Shown here one piece after another: positions 47,800 through 57,942 of a stretch of 64,000 bases of DNA (positions are counted from its first letter, which is position 1; every line of letters begins with the position of its first letter). The stretch is from NCBI GenBank assembly GCA_028532985.1, contig JANCIK010000001.1:1240001-1304000 (forward strand). The letters run 5' to 3'. The notes below the pieces were generated by a model that searched no databases, was not told the DNA's origin, and worked only from the letters and a program-made list of their open reading frames with translations. The stretch is from Stropharia rugosoannulata (taxonomy: Eukaryota; Basidiomycota; Agaricomycetes; Agaricales; Strophariaceae). Position numbers and translations under genes: made by a program.

Positions 47800-47970
47800 T
47801 CTGTTGTGTCTGTATGTCTGTCTGTGTATGTGTATGTCTGTCTGTCCGTGTCCGTGTCCTGCTGTGCCGCTACCGCTGCTGCTGCACTCTTGCTCTGCTG
47901 CTGCTGCTGCTGCTGTTGCCGCGCACCTTGCTACTGCTCCTTCTCTTCTTCTTCTTCTTCCTCCTCCACT
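47800..47970. repeat. Compound microsatellite (TGTC/GTCTGT, then CTG, then CTT)
   Basis: Tracts of TGTCTGT-type units (47809-47862), CTG units (47896-47917) and CTT/CTC units (47941-47967) follow one another. The CTG part reads as CAG on the other strand, but no supported gene includes it. Confidence 0.7.
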
Positions 47971-48222
47971 ATGAGCATGCCTGTCTGCCTTCTCTTGCCT
48001 GCTAGAAACAAAACCCATCCGCCCGCGCCGTGTAGACTGGATACGAAGAAACCCACAAGAATTTGTGCAAGGTCGGAATCGAGGAAAGGGAGGATATAGT
48101 CGAGTCGTGGGTATTCATGCTGCGTCCACACAGGCAACGAAGCAAGTCGGGTCGAGGAAAAGGCTAGAAGAAAAAACAGGCCGCTCGCAACCCACTGAAA
48201 AAAATGGTCCATGGGGTCATCA

Positions 48223-48277
48223 TCAATGAATCAATCATCATCTCGTCTCTCGTCATCATCATCATCGTCGTCGCATC
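48223..48277. repeat. ATC trinucleotide repeat
   Basis: Imperfect run of ATC/GTC units just downstream of the kinase stop (48312), probably in its 3' untranslated region. Confidence 0.6.
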
Positions 48278-48311
48278 ATCCCGCCGCCCCCCTGCGCCGC
48301 CTCCCGCGCGC

Positions 48312-51300
48312 CTACTTCCGTCCATTCCCGCCCGTCATAGCGCTCAGCAGCTTCGCGAGCGTGTTGATCTGGGCCTTCTGCACCTTCTTCCCGCCCTCTT
48401 CCGCACCGCCGTCCTTGCCATGGCCACCAACGCCCGCGAGGTCCGTTGTGCTCGTCGACGCGTCGCGCCTCAGATGCGGCTGCATCGGTGTCTTGTGCTG
48501 CGTCGGTGGCGAGCGCTGCTGTTGCAAGGCGGCGCCACCGTTATACTGCTTGCGTGGCACGCGCGGCATGAGCACGGGCTGCGCGAGCGCGTTGGCCTGT
48601 GTGGGCGGCATCATCTGGGCATACGATGAGTAGGTATGCGCCGCGGGGCGCTCGCTGATCGTGTCGAGCTTGTCCTTCGGCGACTTGCGCGTGCGCGCCT
48701 TCCGTACGGGCGGCGAACCAAAGATGTCTCCCACCGGGTTTGGGTGCTGCCCGCGGGGCAGCTGGTCGAGCTCCCACGGTACGCCATCCATGACTACACC
48801 CCACGTCCTGTCAGTACGAATTGTCCACTCGCAAAAATAAGCACGAAACACTCACTCTTGATGTTCTTCGGGATATGACCCTGCGCGTAGCCTGTCGAGC
48901 CGGAGAACGTAGACCCGGGGCCGGACTTGACACTCGTCCGCCAGCTTGCGGAGCTCACACTCGTCGCCGTGGTACTGACGCTGCGCGCGCTCGAGTTGCT
49001 GTACCTTGTAAACGCCGATGTCGACGTGCCCGCACTGCTCGAAGTGCTCATCGAGCTGCGCCAGTTTGTCGACGCGACTGAGCTCGCGGACGACATAGGC
49101 GGGCGGCGCGCACTCGTTGGAGAAAGGCCGCGCGGCGAGCCCGCGGTGGCCGTCGTCGAGGCGGCCGCCCATGGCTCGGGTGCAGGCACGCCGGGCATTG
49201 GGTGCGGCGGCAGCGGGTGGTGCAGGTTGTGCAGCGAGCGGGAGTGCGGGTTGTTTGCCGAGCTCAGTGCATGCCCAGGCGAACGACTGTTCTGCTTGCG
49301 CCCATTCGCGCCGCCACCGTATGGGCCAGCGGTGCCGGGCGCGCCCAGGGGCGACGGGTCGCGCACGCCGCGCCGGCCGCGACTCCAGGTCGAGGCGGCG
49401 TCCGAATCGTTGCGCGGCAGAGAGAAGGAAGAGGACGAAGACGAGGCTGTGCTCGTTTGCGCGATGACGATGGGCGCCGACGCCGGAGGGGCGGGGGCGT
49501 TGAGGCCCATCAGCAGGTTGGCAACATTGTTGGCTGTGGAAGCCATGGCGCGGTGTGAAAGGTCGAGCGAGGTAGGCGGCGACGCCTCCTCGACGGGCGA
49601 GATCGGGCCCGATGCACTCGACGCAGCGCTCAGGGCCGACGCACTGTTCTTGCCAAAGCTCAGTTTCCAAATCGAAGTTTTCTTCTGGACACGGGCAGGT
49701 ACAGGGGCAGCTATTGGGGTAGCTTGCAGAGTGGGGGGTGGGTGAGACAGTAAAGCAGTCGGTACAGGATACATAGATACAGGCTCGAACGGCGTGCGTG
49801 CTTGGGACGCCGAGCCGGAGCGGTGCGAGGACGACTTGGAGGCCATGCTGATCTCGCGCGCAAGAGATTGAGATGCATCGGCGAGGACAGCGAGAGTCTT
49901 GTCGTAGACCGACGCAGTCGAAGAAGCTGCAGCAGCTGCCTTGCCCTTCCTGGCGCCCCTCTTCCTGCGCTTGTTGGTGGACGTTGAGCGCGAAGTCATG
50001 CCCTCGATCTCGATATCGCCTTCGTTCTCCTCCGCATCGTCCTCGTTTTCCTGGTCGATGACGGTGGAAAGCTCGGCACGCTCGAACGCGGGCTCGAGGG
50101 ACGGAGCGCGCGAGAGGGTGCGAGGAGCCATGGCCGGGGTCCGGACGGCGGTGGTGGAGCCTGAGGGATGCCTCGATTGGGGTCTATGGGATAAGGGGAT
50201 GGACAATGAAATCCTATGGCCTTGGGTAGATCCGGAAGACACCGTGCGGTGGACCGCATGTGCACCCAGAAGATTGGGAAGATTCCGAGACCAGGCACCA
50301 AATTCGGCAGCCCCCATTCGCGGCGAGTCATCGTGGGGGTTTTCGAGGATGCAGAAGACCCTGTTGGCGAGGACGTCTGCGACGGGCCGGGTCATGCCCA
50401 TGAAGCGTTGCATGAAAAAGTTGAAGGGGTCCTTGCGGTAGACATCGAAAGAAGAACAAGCGCCTTCGGCGGTATCCGTCCAGGGATTATAGTGGTACAG
50501 CCTGGAAAGGGAGAATCAACAAGGTAGTTCCCACGGGAATAATGAGGACGAACATATTAATGAGGACGATGCCCAGAGACCAGACATCGGCAGCACGGGG
50601 TCGATAAGTAGGAGCAACATTATTTCTGCATTCTGGAGAAGGGTTAGCAGGCGCATATACGGAGTGAAAGAGAGCGCACCATAGCTCATGTAGGGAGCAC
50701 TACCGCAGTCCATATCAGCAGACTCGACGTCGGTGGTTGACAGGCCAAAGTCGGTGAGCTTGACGATAACCTTGCGTTCTGAGCGGCCATCAGGGGTAGT
50801 GACGAGGCCGTCTGTGACGATAAAGTTCTCTGGCTTGATGTCGCGATGGAAGACGCCCTGTGCGTGACAGGCGGCGACGGCATCGCACATCTGGCTGAAC
50901 ATGGAGGAAATGAGGCGGAGACGAGTTCTGGAGAGCAGCTGGGATGGATTGAGATTTGAAAGCAAGCTTGGAGTGGGGGGTGTGTGGGAAGTTGAGACTG
51001 ACGAGTCTGTGTGGTCGAGATCATAATGGTCGCGGGCCTGTTCGAGAAAGTAAAAAAGGTCCTCGCCGGGTACGTACTCGAGGAGGAGAAGCAAGAAGGA
51101 AGAAGTTTCAAGGGTACGGTAGAGGGAGACGATGTTGGGGTGGAGACGGAGGGACTGATGGATGGTGACCTGTGGACGAGTCAGCAGCTGCAACGAGGGG
51201 GCGCAGGGACGCGGGGGCATACCTCTGACATCTGCACAGCTAGAGCATCCTCGTCGAGGTCAGCCTTGGAAAGACACTTGATGGCGTACTTGCGACCGTA

Positions 51301-51729
51301 GACAAAGTTCTGGTTGGGACTATCGAGCTCCATGCTGCCGATGGTGGACATGTGGCCGTCCTCAGAGGGCGGAGGGCGTGCAAGAACCTCCTGGACGAGG
51401 TAGACGACTGCATAGCTGCCGCTGCCGAGGAGCTTGAGGACCTGGAACTCGAGGGCGGGCTCATCTGCAAGTGAGGGGGCAGCTGCAGAGGCGACTGTGC
51501 GGATCTGCTCGCCCTGGAGATAGAGGCCGTCGCCGACGAGGTCGCCGGGGACGAGGACATCGTCGATGGGAAGGGCGGCGGGGTCTGGGACGGCTGAGCG
51601 CTGGCGGGCAGGGAAGTCTACGGGGCTGGAGGGAGCGGGGGAGAGGATGCGGGAGGAGAGGTAGGGGCTGCGGGAGGGGGCGTCCTTGAGATGGCGACGG
51701 CGAGCATGGAGGTTGTCGTTTGTGTACAT
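48312..51729 (-). CDS. Ran1/Ksp1-type Ser/Thr protein kinase
   Basis: Ran1/Ksp1 kinases repress meiosis or act in nutrient (TORC1-linked) signalling. The start is taken at MYTNDNLHARRRHLKDAPSR (51729), the usual family start; an ATG 216 bases upstream is open but unsupported. Kinase landmarks: FQVLKLLGSGSYAVVYLVQE (P-loop), YAIKCLSKADL (lysine), GVFHRDIKPENF, LTDFGLSTTD, GSAPYMSY|ECRNNVAPTYRPRAADVWSLG. A GTTCGT-donor intron gives INM|LYHYNPWTDTAEGACSSFDV, a hallmark of this group. About 500 residues of Ser/Ala/Pro-rich, low-complexity tail follow, with a last exon MDGVPWELDQLPRGQHPNPV ... SPKDKLDTISERPAAHTYSS. Stop at 48312. Five or six introns. The region is very GC-rich. Confidence 0.88.
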
Positions 51730-51914
51730 TCCCTTGCTCAGGACGACGACGAGGCCTGCGTTTTGTCTGAGCTGGTCGGGGGACGATGCATGCAGGGGGT
51801 GGGTCGGACGCCCTTTGTGGGATGGGATGGGAGGGAGATGGAGGGAGCGACTGAGAGACGAAAGCTGCCATGTGCTCCATTCAAAACAACACATGCACTC
51901 TACCCTATTTCTAA

Positions 51915-53458
51915 TTACGGCACTACCTTCTCCGCAGCTGCACATGCTACCTTCTCACCCACTCCTGAGCAGTATTGTCTCTGCGGCACTTGTTAATCTT
52001 GTTCGACAGCCAGAAATGCCTACGTACCAGCACACTCTCCATCGAAATCGTGTCCACCCACTCGCCCCAGGCCACCGCCAGCCCCTTGAGCCCCGCAGCA
52101 CCGAGCACCTCCCGGCTCGCGGCCTCGATGCCGGCCACCAGCGCCGAGCCGGCCGAACCGGGCGGGAGATGCCGCGCAGCACGCAGGACGACCGCGCGGG
52201 GATCTGCCGGCAGGGTAGCGGCGAGCACCGCATAGAGATGGTCCAGAAGCTTGGCTCGAAGGTCGTCGGCCAATGGGAAGGCGGCAACCACGTCGCGCAT
52301 CCCTGCGAACATGCCCACACGCGGCACCGCTGCATTCCAATCAGCACCGCGCGTTTCACCGCCGCGCGCACACCACGCACCTTGTCCCGCGCTAGCCATC
52401 ACGCTCTCCACGATCGCGCCCTCCATCACCCGCCGCCGCGCTGCCGCACCCGCATCGTCCTCCGCCTCCAGCTCCGCCTCGGCATGTGCCGCACCCGCCT
52501 CGACCGCCTCGTCGTCCACGCGCTCACCCGCAATCGCACTGCTCGGGTCTGCCCGCGCCTTGCCCTTGCCCTGCGCCTGCGCCCCGCCCGCCGGCTGGAT
52601 GCCGAGCACGTCCCACCGGCGCCGCATGCTCTCCACGAAGCCGAGCTCCATCTTGAGGTACTCGAGCCACAGCTCCTCGCTCTCGCCATTCAGCCGCAGC
52701 CCGCGCTGCAGCAGCATCCGCGCCGCCGACGGCGAGTGGTGCTCCAGCTCGTGCGCCGCAGCGAGGATGAACAGCGCCGGCTTGTTCGGGTGCATCTGCA
52801 GCGCCCTGTACCCCGTGGTCAGCATTATGTAACTCCCGCCATGCTGCGCCCAGCCCCACGCCCGCGATCACGCCGCGCGCCCCTGCGCCCCATGCGTTGC
52901 CCAGCCCCCACCGATAACGCACGGCCGAGCACACACACATGACATCACGTATATAACACGCACCGAGCCGTGATCCTCCCCACCAGCGCGCGCGCCCCCT
53001 CGCGCTTCGCAACCTCGACGTACTGCACCCACAGTCCCACGTCGCTCTTGAACTTTTTCACCGCCCGCTCAAAGATCTGGAACTGCCGCCGCACCAGCGC
53101 GTAGTCCGACACCGTCGTCGGCCCAGATGCGTCTGTGCGCATACAATCACTACGTAGAGATGCAGTAGCTAGCTGGTACCCACCGAGCCGCGCCGCGCGC
53201 TTCCGCCGCAGCTGTTCCAGCCCCATCTCGTACGCCGCATACCGCAGGTAGTCGGCCTTTTTCGCAACGCGGCGCACCAGCGTCGTCTCGAACGTCGTGC
53301 GCTTCTTCATGATCATCTTTGTCTCTTTCTGTGAGCCCAAGTGAGCGATCTACCCGCGGTAAGAGAGCACCAGTGCGCACCTCAGTGAACAGGCCCTTGT
53401 CGACGAGGTCCTTGAGCTCGTCGAGCATCTGCTCCTGCTGGAAATGCACCCGCTCCAT
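51915..53458 (-). CDS. UTP6: U3 snoRNA-associated protein 6 (UTP6)
   Basis: Utp6 is a HAT-repeat subunit of the UTP-B module of the small-subunit processome, needed for 18S rRNA production in the nucleolus. The start at 53458 gives ERVHFQQEQMLDELKDLVDK GLFTE, then MIMKKRTTFETTLVRRVAKK ADYLRYAAYEMGLEQLRRKR, the conserved Utp6 N-terminus. HAT-like units follow (VRRQFQIFERAVKKFKSDVG LWVQYVEVAKR; FILAAAHELEHHSPSAARML; ESEELWLEYLKMELGFVESM RRR). The C-terminal third (LPADPRAVVLRAARHLPPGS) is followed by an intron with GTACGT donor; the last few residues and the stop (51915-51917, or 51947 if unspliced) are uncertain. About five introns. Protein length of about 400 residues is below the 440-600 usual for the family. 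Confidence 0.75.
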
Positions 53459-53911
53459 CCTGCCTGCTTGTAGTCCTTGCTAGTCCGTGTGGGTTCAAGT
53501 GTAAAATGTAACGCTGGCTTAAGTACGAGGGAATCGAAGTAAGGAAGGGCCTGTATCTGTCAGTCACGACGGTGAACAAAGGGTGCTGCTCGGCGGCCCG
53601 CGCTTTTTTTTCTCGCCCCTGTCGGTGGCGCCGGCCCGCATGACACAAGACTTCGCACGGTGCTCTGATACACACTGGCTCGATCGTCAACGTCTCCACA
53701 CTCACATCTAGTCACCACAACCACTACCAGCCCCGGCACAGCGCACATTCACCCAGCGCACACCGTAGGGCACCTCTTCTACAGCGCATACGCCGTTGGC
53801 AACCGCGACCCACGTAGCGCACGGGCCACCCACCCTTTTTCCCCTTATCAATCCCATCGCGTGGGCCGCACACCCCAATCCACCGCGGGCCCACCACACC
53901 GAGCTCATACC
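53459..53911. promoter_or_regulatory. Divergent promoter region
   Basis: 453 bases separate the UTP6 start and the start of the Q-rich gene. No clear motifs. Confidence 0.4.
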
Positions 53912-56095
53912 ATGCCCAAGAACAGGAGCGCGAGTGGCGGCCCGCTGCGCTCCCACTCCCGCTCGTCCTCCGCCACCCGCCTCGGCGCCAACCTCCACTT
54001 CACCGTCGCCGCCGCACCCAACGCACCCGCCCCCACCGGCGCTCAGCAGGGCAAGAAGGCGGGCGGTGGCGCCGCATACGGACCTACTGACGTGCGTATC
54101 TTGCTCCGTTTCTGTACTGGGGGGATTTGAGTGGCCGGTGGACAGCAGTTCCGTGCCAGGGGCTCTGCGGTTCATTCTCCTGCTTCCTTCCTCCCATCTC
54201 CTTTCCCTGCCCTGTCTTACGAACGTACTTGAACACTGACGATGCTCCCGCAGGCTAGGCCCAATTTCGGGCGCGCAAACAGCAGCGGGCGCGTGCACTC
54301 GCGCGAGCAGCTCGCAAAGCGACTCGCGCCGCTTCAGCAGTATCCACAGAAGGGCGCTGCGGGCGCAGGGAAAGGCTTCTCACTGCATGCTGCGAAGGAG
54401 CGCGATAAGGATCGGGAAAGGACGACCAAGGCCGCGGCAGCTGCGGCCGTGGCCGCCGCGGAGGACGAGGACGAGTGGGAGTCGAGCGAGAGCGGGGCGG
54501 CCACGCCTGCGCAGGGCGAGTCAGGCTCAGACACGGCGTCGGACGAGGGCCCCGCGCCGGGCATTATGCAGGCACAGGTCGCGGACCCGCATGCACAGGC
54601 CCTCGCCCAGCAGCAGTATTTGGAGCAGCAGCTCCGCCAGCAACAGCTCTTCCAGCAGCAGCAGGAGGCCCGGGGGCGGGTGAACGAGTTCGACGAAGAG
54701 GCGGCAAGGCAGGCTTTCTTGGAGCAGCAGCAGCGACAGCACGAAATTATGGTGCAGCAGCAGAAGATTGAGCAGGAGCGGTACTTGATGCAGCAGCAGC
54801 AGTACCATCAGTACCAACTGCAGCAGCAGAGGCAACAGGAGCAGCTCGCTCTGCAGCAGCAACAACAAGAACAGCAGGTGCAGCAGCAGAGGTTGAGACA
54901 GGAACAGCAGCAGAGACAGCGGATGCAGCAGCAACAGCAACAGCAACAGCAAGCCCAGCAGCAACAACGTGGACAACGATATCCGCAGCAGCACCAGCCT
55001 CAGGTCCAGACGGGCTTCCCCATCGACGACACCGGCCTCACCCGCGTCAACACCGCCCGCCCGTCAGACTTTAACCCTCCGCCCAGACTCGAGACATCCA
55101 CCCCTGTAGGCGCCGCACAGAGACAACCACAGCAACCACAGCAACAACCTGCCTACCAACACCACCCACAGCGCCAGCAGGCTTATCAGCACCCCGCACA
55201 GGTCGAGCGAGCGCCGACGCAAGAGCGCAGACCACACACCCCGCGATCCGAGTCCGAACCGCTCTCGACGACGACCTCGAGCAGCAATAATCGGAGCAGT
55301 GACACCGCAACACCGCCTACGCCCGACACGCGCCACTCCCCGCGGCCGTCGCGCACGTCGCGCCCGCCCTCGTCGCACTCGATGCGGAGCGACCAGCATC
55401 ACTCGCTGCGCCCGCACCCGCTCTTCCGGGGCATCTCACACCACGGGGCGCCTGCCGGCGCGGTGAAGCCGCCCCCGCTTGCTCCGCTCACAGTGCTGCC
55501 CGCGGACGGCGGCGAGGCGTCGTCCGCCTCGCCCACGACGAGCATCCTCGACAGTTCACGGTTCGCACCCATGTCGGCATCGCCCACCGAGGACGACGAG
55601 CCGCACCGCGGAGGGTTCAGCGCGCACGAGAACGCGCGGAGGAGGCTCTCGCTCTCTTCTGCGCGGAGCACGGCGAGTGCGGGGGCGAGCTCGCTGCCGC
55701 ACTCCGCGGCGGCGGCGGTGGCTGCTGCGTTCATGGGCACGCTGACGAACGGTGGCGGCGGCGGGAGTGGGTCAGGGAGCGGATCGGCACCATGGACACA
55801 CGACCGAACGCGGACGCTGTCGACGATGAGCGCGTCGAGCTCATCGACGGCGTTGTCTGCTCTCGTGAACCTACCCGGGGCGGCTGCTGCAGCGGCGGCG
55901 GCAGCGACACGCCCTGCGAGTCCGCAGCCCGTGGCGTTCTTCCCGCCGGTGAATCCGCACGCGAACGTGGAGGCGATCCACCCGCTGCTCCCGGGCCCGT
56001 ACCTGCACAACCACCTGACGGTGCTCGCGCGGCGCACGCCGATCCGGGAGTCGTTCGACCGCGTCGTGCAGGCGAAGAACGCGATGGTGCGCTAG
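53912..56095 (+). CDS. Glutamine-rich low-complexity protein
   Basis: Exon 1 (53912-54091) begins MPKNRSASGGPLRSHSRSSS and ends YGPTD; exon 2 (54254-56095) continues in frame as ARPNFGRANSSGRVHSREQL AKRLAP. An acidic stretch (AAEDEDEWESSESG) is followed by a 120-residue glutamine-rich zone of QQ/QQQ runs with heptad-like Leu and Arg (LEQQLRQQQLFQQQQEAR), probably coiled. A Ser/Pro-rich middle follows, then an Ala/Gly-run region. The C-terminus (NVEAIHPLLPGPYLHNHLTV LARRTPIRESFDRVVQAKNA) is the only part with ordinary composition and may be the conserved core. No catalytic or DNA-binding motif is seen. I do not recognise a family. Stop at 56093-56095. Confidence 0.65.
54606..54970 (+). repeat. 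CAG/CAA-rich imperfect repeat (codes for poly-Q)
   Basis: In-frame mixture of CAGCAG and CAACAA runs inside the Q-rich gene. Interruptions by CTC, GAG and CGG codons suggest selection for the protein sequence rather than a pure microsatellite. Confidence 0.7.
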
Positions 56096-56393
56096 GCGGT
56101 GTCGCATTAGGCGGCTGGACGATTCTTTCTTGCTTCTTATATATTACCTTTGTGTTTCGCTGCTTGACGTGTTTTATACGTACGCATACTCATTTCGCCT
56201 TGCTAGCTCTCACACTTTAGTATCCACCGCAGACAATATACTCGCTTTGCCTCTATATGTAGGCGCGGCAGCGACTGGCCGTGCAAATATAAGTAAAAGT
56301 GTGCGCAGTCAGTGAATGCCACGCAGGCGCGGCGCGTGACCTGGCACGTCACTGCCCTCGGCTGGCTGTACTTTCTCCTTGTCATTGTCCAAC

Positions 56394-57056
56394 ATGTGGC
56401 TCACGGATGCACAGAGTCAGTCCCCCGCCGCGCGCTGTCTGCCTAGTCCATGCTGACCCCGCCCGCCAACAGAAATCGGCGTGGCGCTCACGACGTTCGG
56501 CGCGCTCTTCATGCTGCTCGGCGTCATGCTCTTCTTCGACGGCGCCCTCCTCGCCCTCGGAAACGTACGCCGCGTCCCTACCTTCTCCACCCACTAATTA
56601 ATCATCGCCCACTCGCAGATCCTCTTCGTGAGCGGGCTGACCCTCATCATCGGCCCGCAGAAGACGTTCTACTTCTTCGCTCGCAAGCAGAAGCTGCGCG
56701 GCACCCTCTGCTTCGTCGGTGGCATCCTCCTCGTCTTTCTCAAGTGGCCCTTTGTCGGCATGGTCGTCGAGACCTTTGGCTTCCTCAACCTCTTCGGGTG
56801 CGCCGCCCTGTCTCCTCCGTCGTATTTATCTGTTGTGCTGACCCTGTATCCATCCCTGCAACAGCGACTTCTTCCCCGTCGTCGTCACCTTCCTGCGGCA
56901 GCTCCCATTCATTGGCACCTTCCTCTCCTTGCCCTACATCTCCACGGTGAGTCCCCCCTTTCCCCGCCTCCCCCCACGCGCAGTAACGCTGACAAGGGAA
57001 CAAACGAACGATAGGTCGTCGACCGCATCGCTGGGTCGCGGACGTCGGCGGTATGA
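56394..57056 (+). CDS. GOT1: Golgi transport protein 1 (Got1)
   Basis: Small tetraspanning membrane protein of ER-Golgi vesicles. Five exons join: MWLTDAQ|KIGVALTTFGALFMLLGVML FFDGALLALGN|ILFVSGLTLIIGPQKTFYFF ARKQKLRGTLCFVGGILLVF LKWPFVGMVVETFGFLNLFG|DFFPVVVTFLRQLPFIGTFL SLPYIST|VVDRIAGSRTSAV. The family signature GPQKTFYFF and the loop R-K-R-GT-CF are intact. Four hydrophobic segments, length of about 138 residues as expected. Stop at 57054-57056. Confidence 0.95.
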
Positions 57057-57942
57057 GTATGGGTACAGGTATGGATATGAGTACGTGGACGAGGATGAGG
57101 ATAAGGGTGAAAACGCAGCCTGCGCGAGTTATCAGTCAGCCCTCCATGTACCCCTGCAGCCCGCTCCCGGCGTGCGGGCGCGCAGGGGCTTGGGGTGTAT
57201 GTACGAGTACAGACAGTGCTACGAATCATAGAGCCTTCGTTGTTTATTTTAATAGCTTTAGTGATTGGAATACTTGCAGATGGGAGACGAGAGCGAAGAA
57301 CATGAAGATTTAGTCGGGCACTGACATTAAGCAATCTTGGTTCTATGTTTTGGGACTCTTTCGCTTCAAGCCAACGCGAGTTTTGGCAAAGGGGCGCGTT
57401 TTGAACAACGTTGTGCTCGTCCCTTAAAGTTACATATCGCGAGCGCCCACAAACTAACAGTTTAGTCCCAATTCTCAGCTCAATATTCATAACACTCTTA
57501 CCCACGGGTACTTCGAAGTTAGGAATCGTAAATGGTGTGTTTTACTGCTTAGATGACCATGACCACGGCCCCAGGAATAGTGAATGAAAAGGCACTTTCG
57601 AATACTTTAACTTTAATTTTTTTGAAATTGGGCTCATTCGCCATTGCAGGTCACAACCGTCAGCTTCCCCGCTGCACATTTCCACCCAGCGGCCCTCTGG
57701 AAACGGCAAACGGAATTTTGCTACAGTGCCGTCCCCTGCGCATGCTCCTGTCCTTGCCTATGTACATGTAAAGTATGGTCTCACGCACCTGGTGAGAAGG
57801 TTGCTCACTCTAAATTCTAAATTCTCCAAGACGCTCACACAAAAAGGAAATAAAATCAACAGAGTACGTATAGGAGAAAATTGTCTACTACTATATATCG
57901 ATGCAGAACTAACAAATGGTCGGTCGTTATCATCTTGAGACT
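57057..57942. other. Convergent intergenic region
   Basis: 886 bases between the GOT1 stop and the transporter stop. The first about 200 bases hold a GGTATGGGTATGAGTATGG-like pattern with near-repeats of GGTA/TATGAG. No gene is supported. Confidence 0.4.

Larger units (their letters stand above)
44370..48311. other. Gene-poor region rich in simple repeats
   Basis: 3.9 kb with no supportable gene. Open frames exist on both strands, but those over 100 codons are low-complexity (polypyrimidine/poly-Ser/Leu translations) or lack exon structure. Blocks of ATTCC/CATAC repeats (46.3 kb), pyrimidine tracts (46.75-47.4 kb), GTCTGT, CTG and CTT repeats (47.8-47.97 kb) and ATC repeats (48.22-48.28 kb) are seen. 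The right part probably contains the long 3' end of the kinase gene. Confidence 0.5.

Noticed and set aside
48852..49745. Two 272-codon open frames on opposite strands overlapping the kinase tail
   Set aside because: GC-rich shadow frames of the kinase exon; the kinase frame has the recognisable sequence and splice joins.
54527..54994. Minus-strand Leu-rich frame of 155 codons
   Set aside because: It is the antisense of the CAG/CAA repeat (CTG reads Leu).
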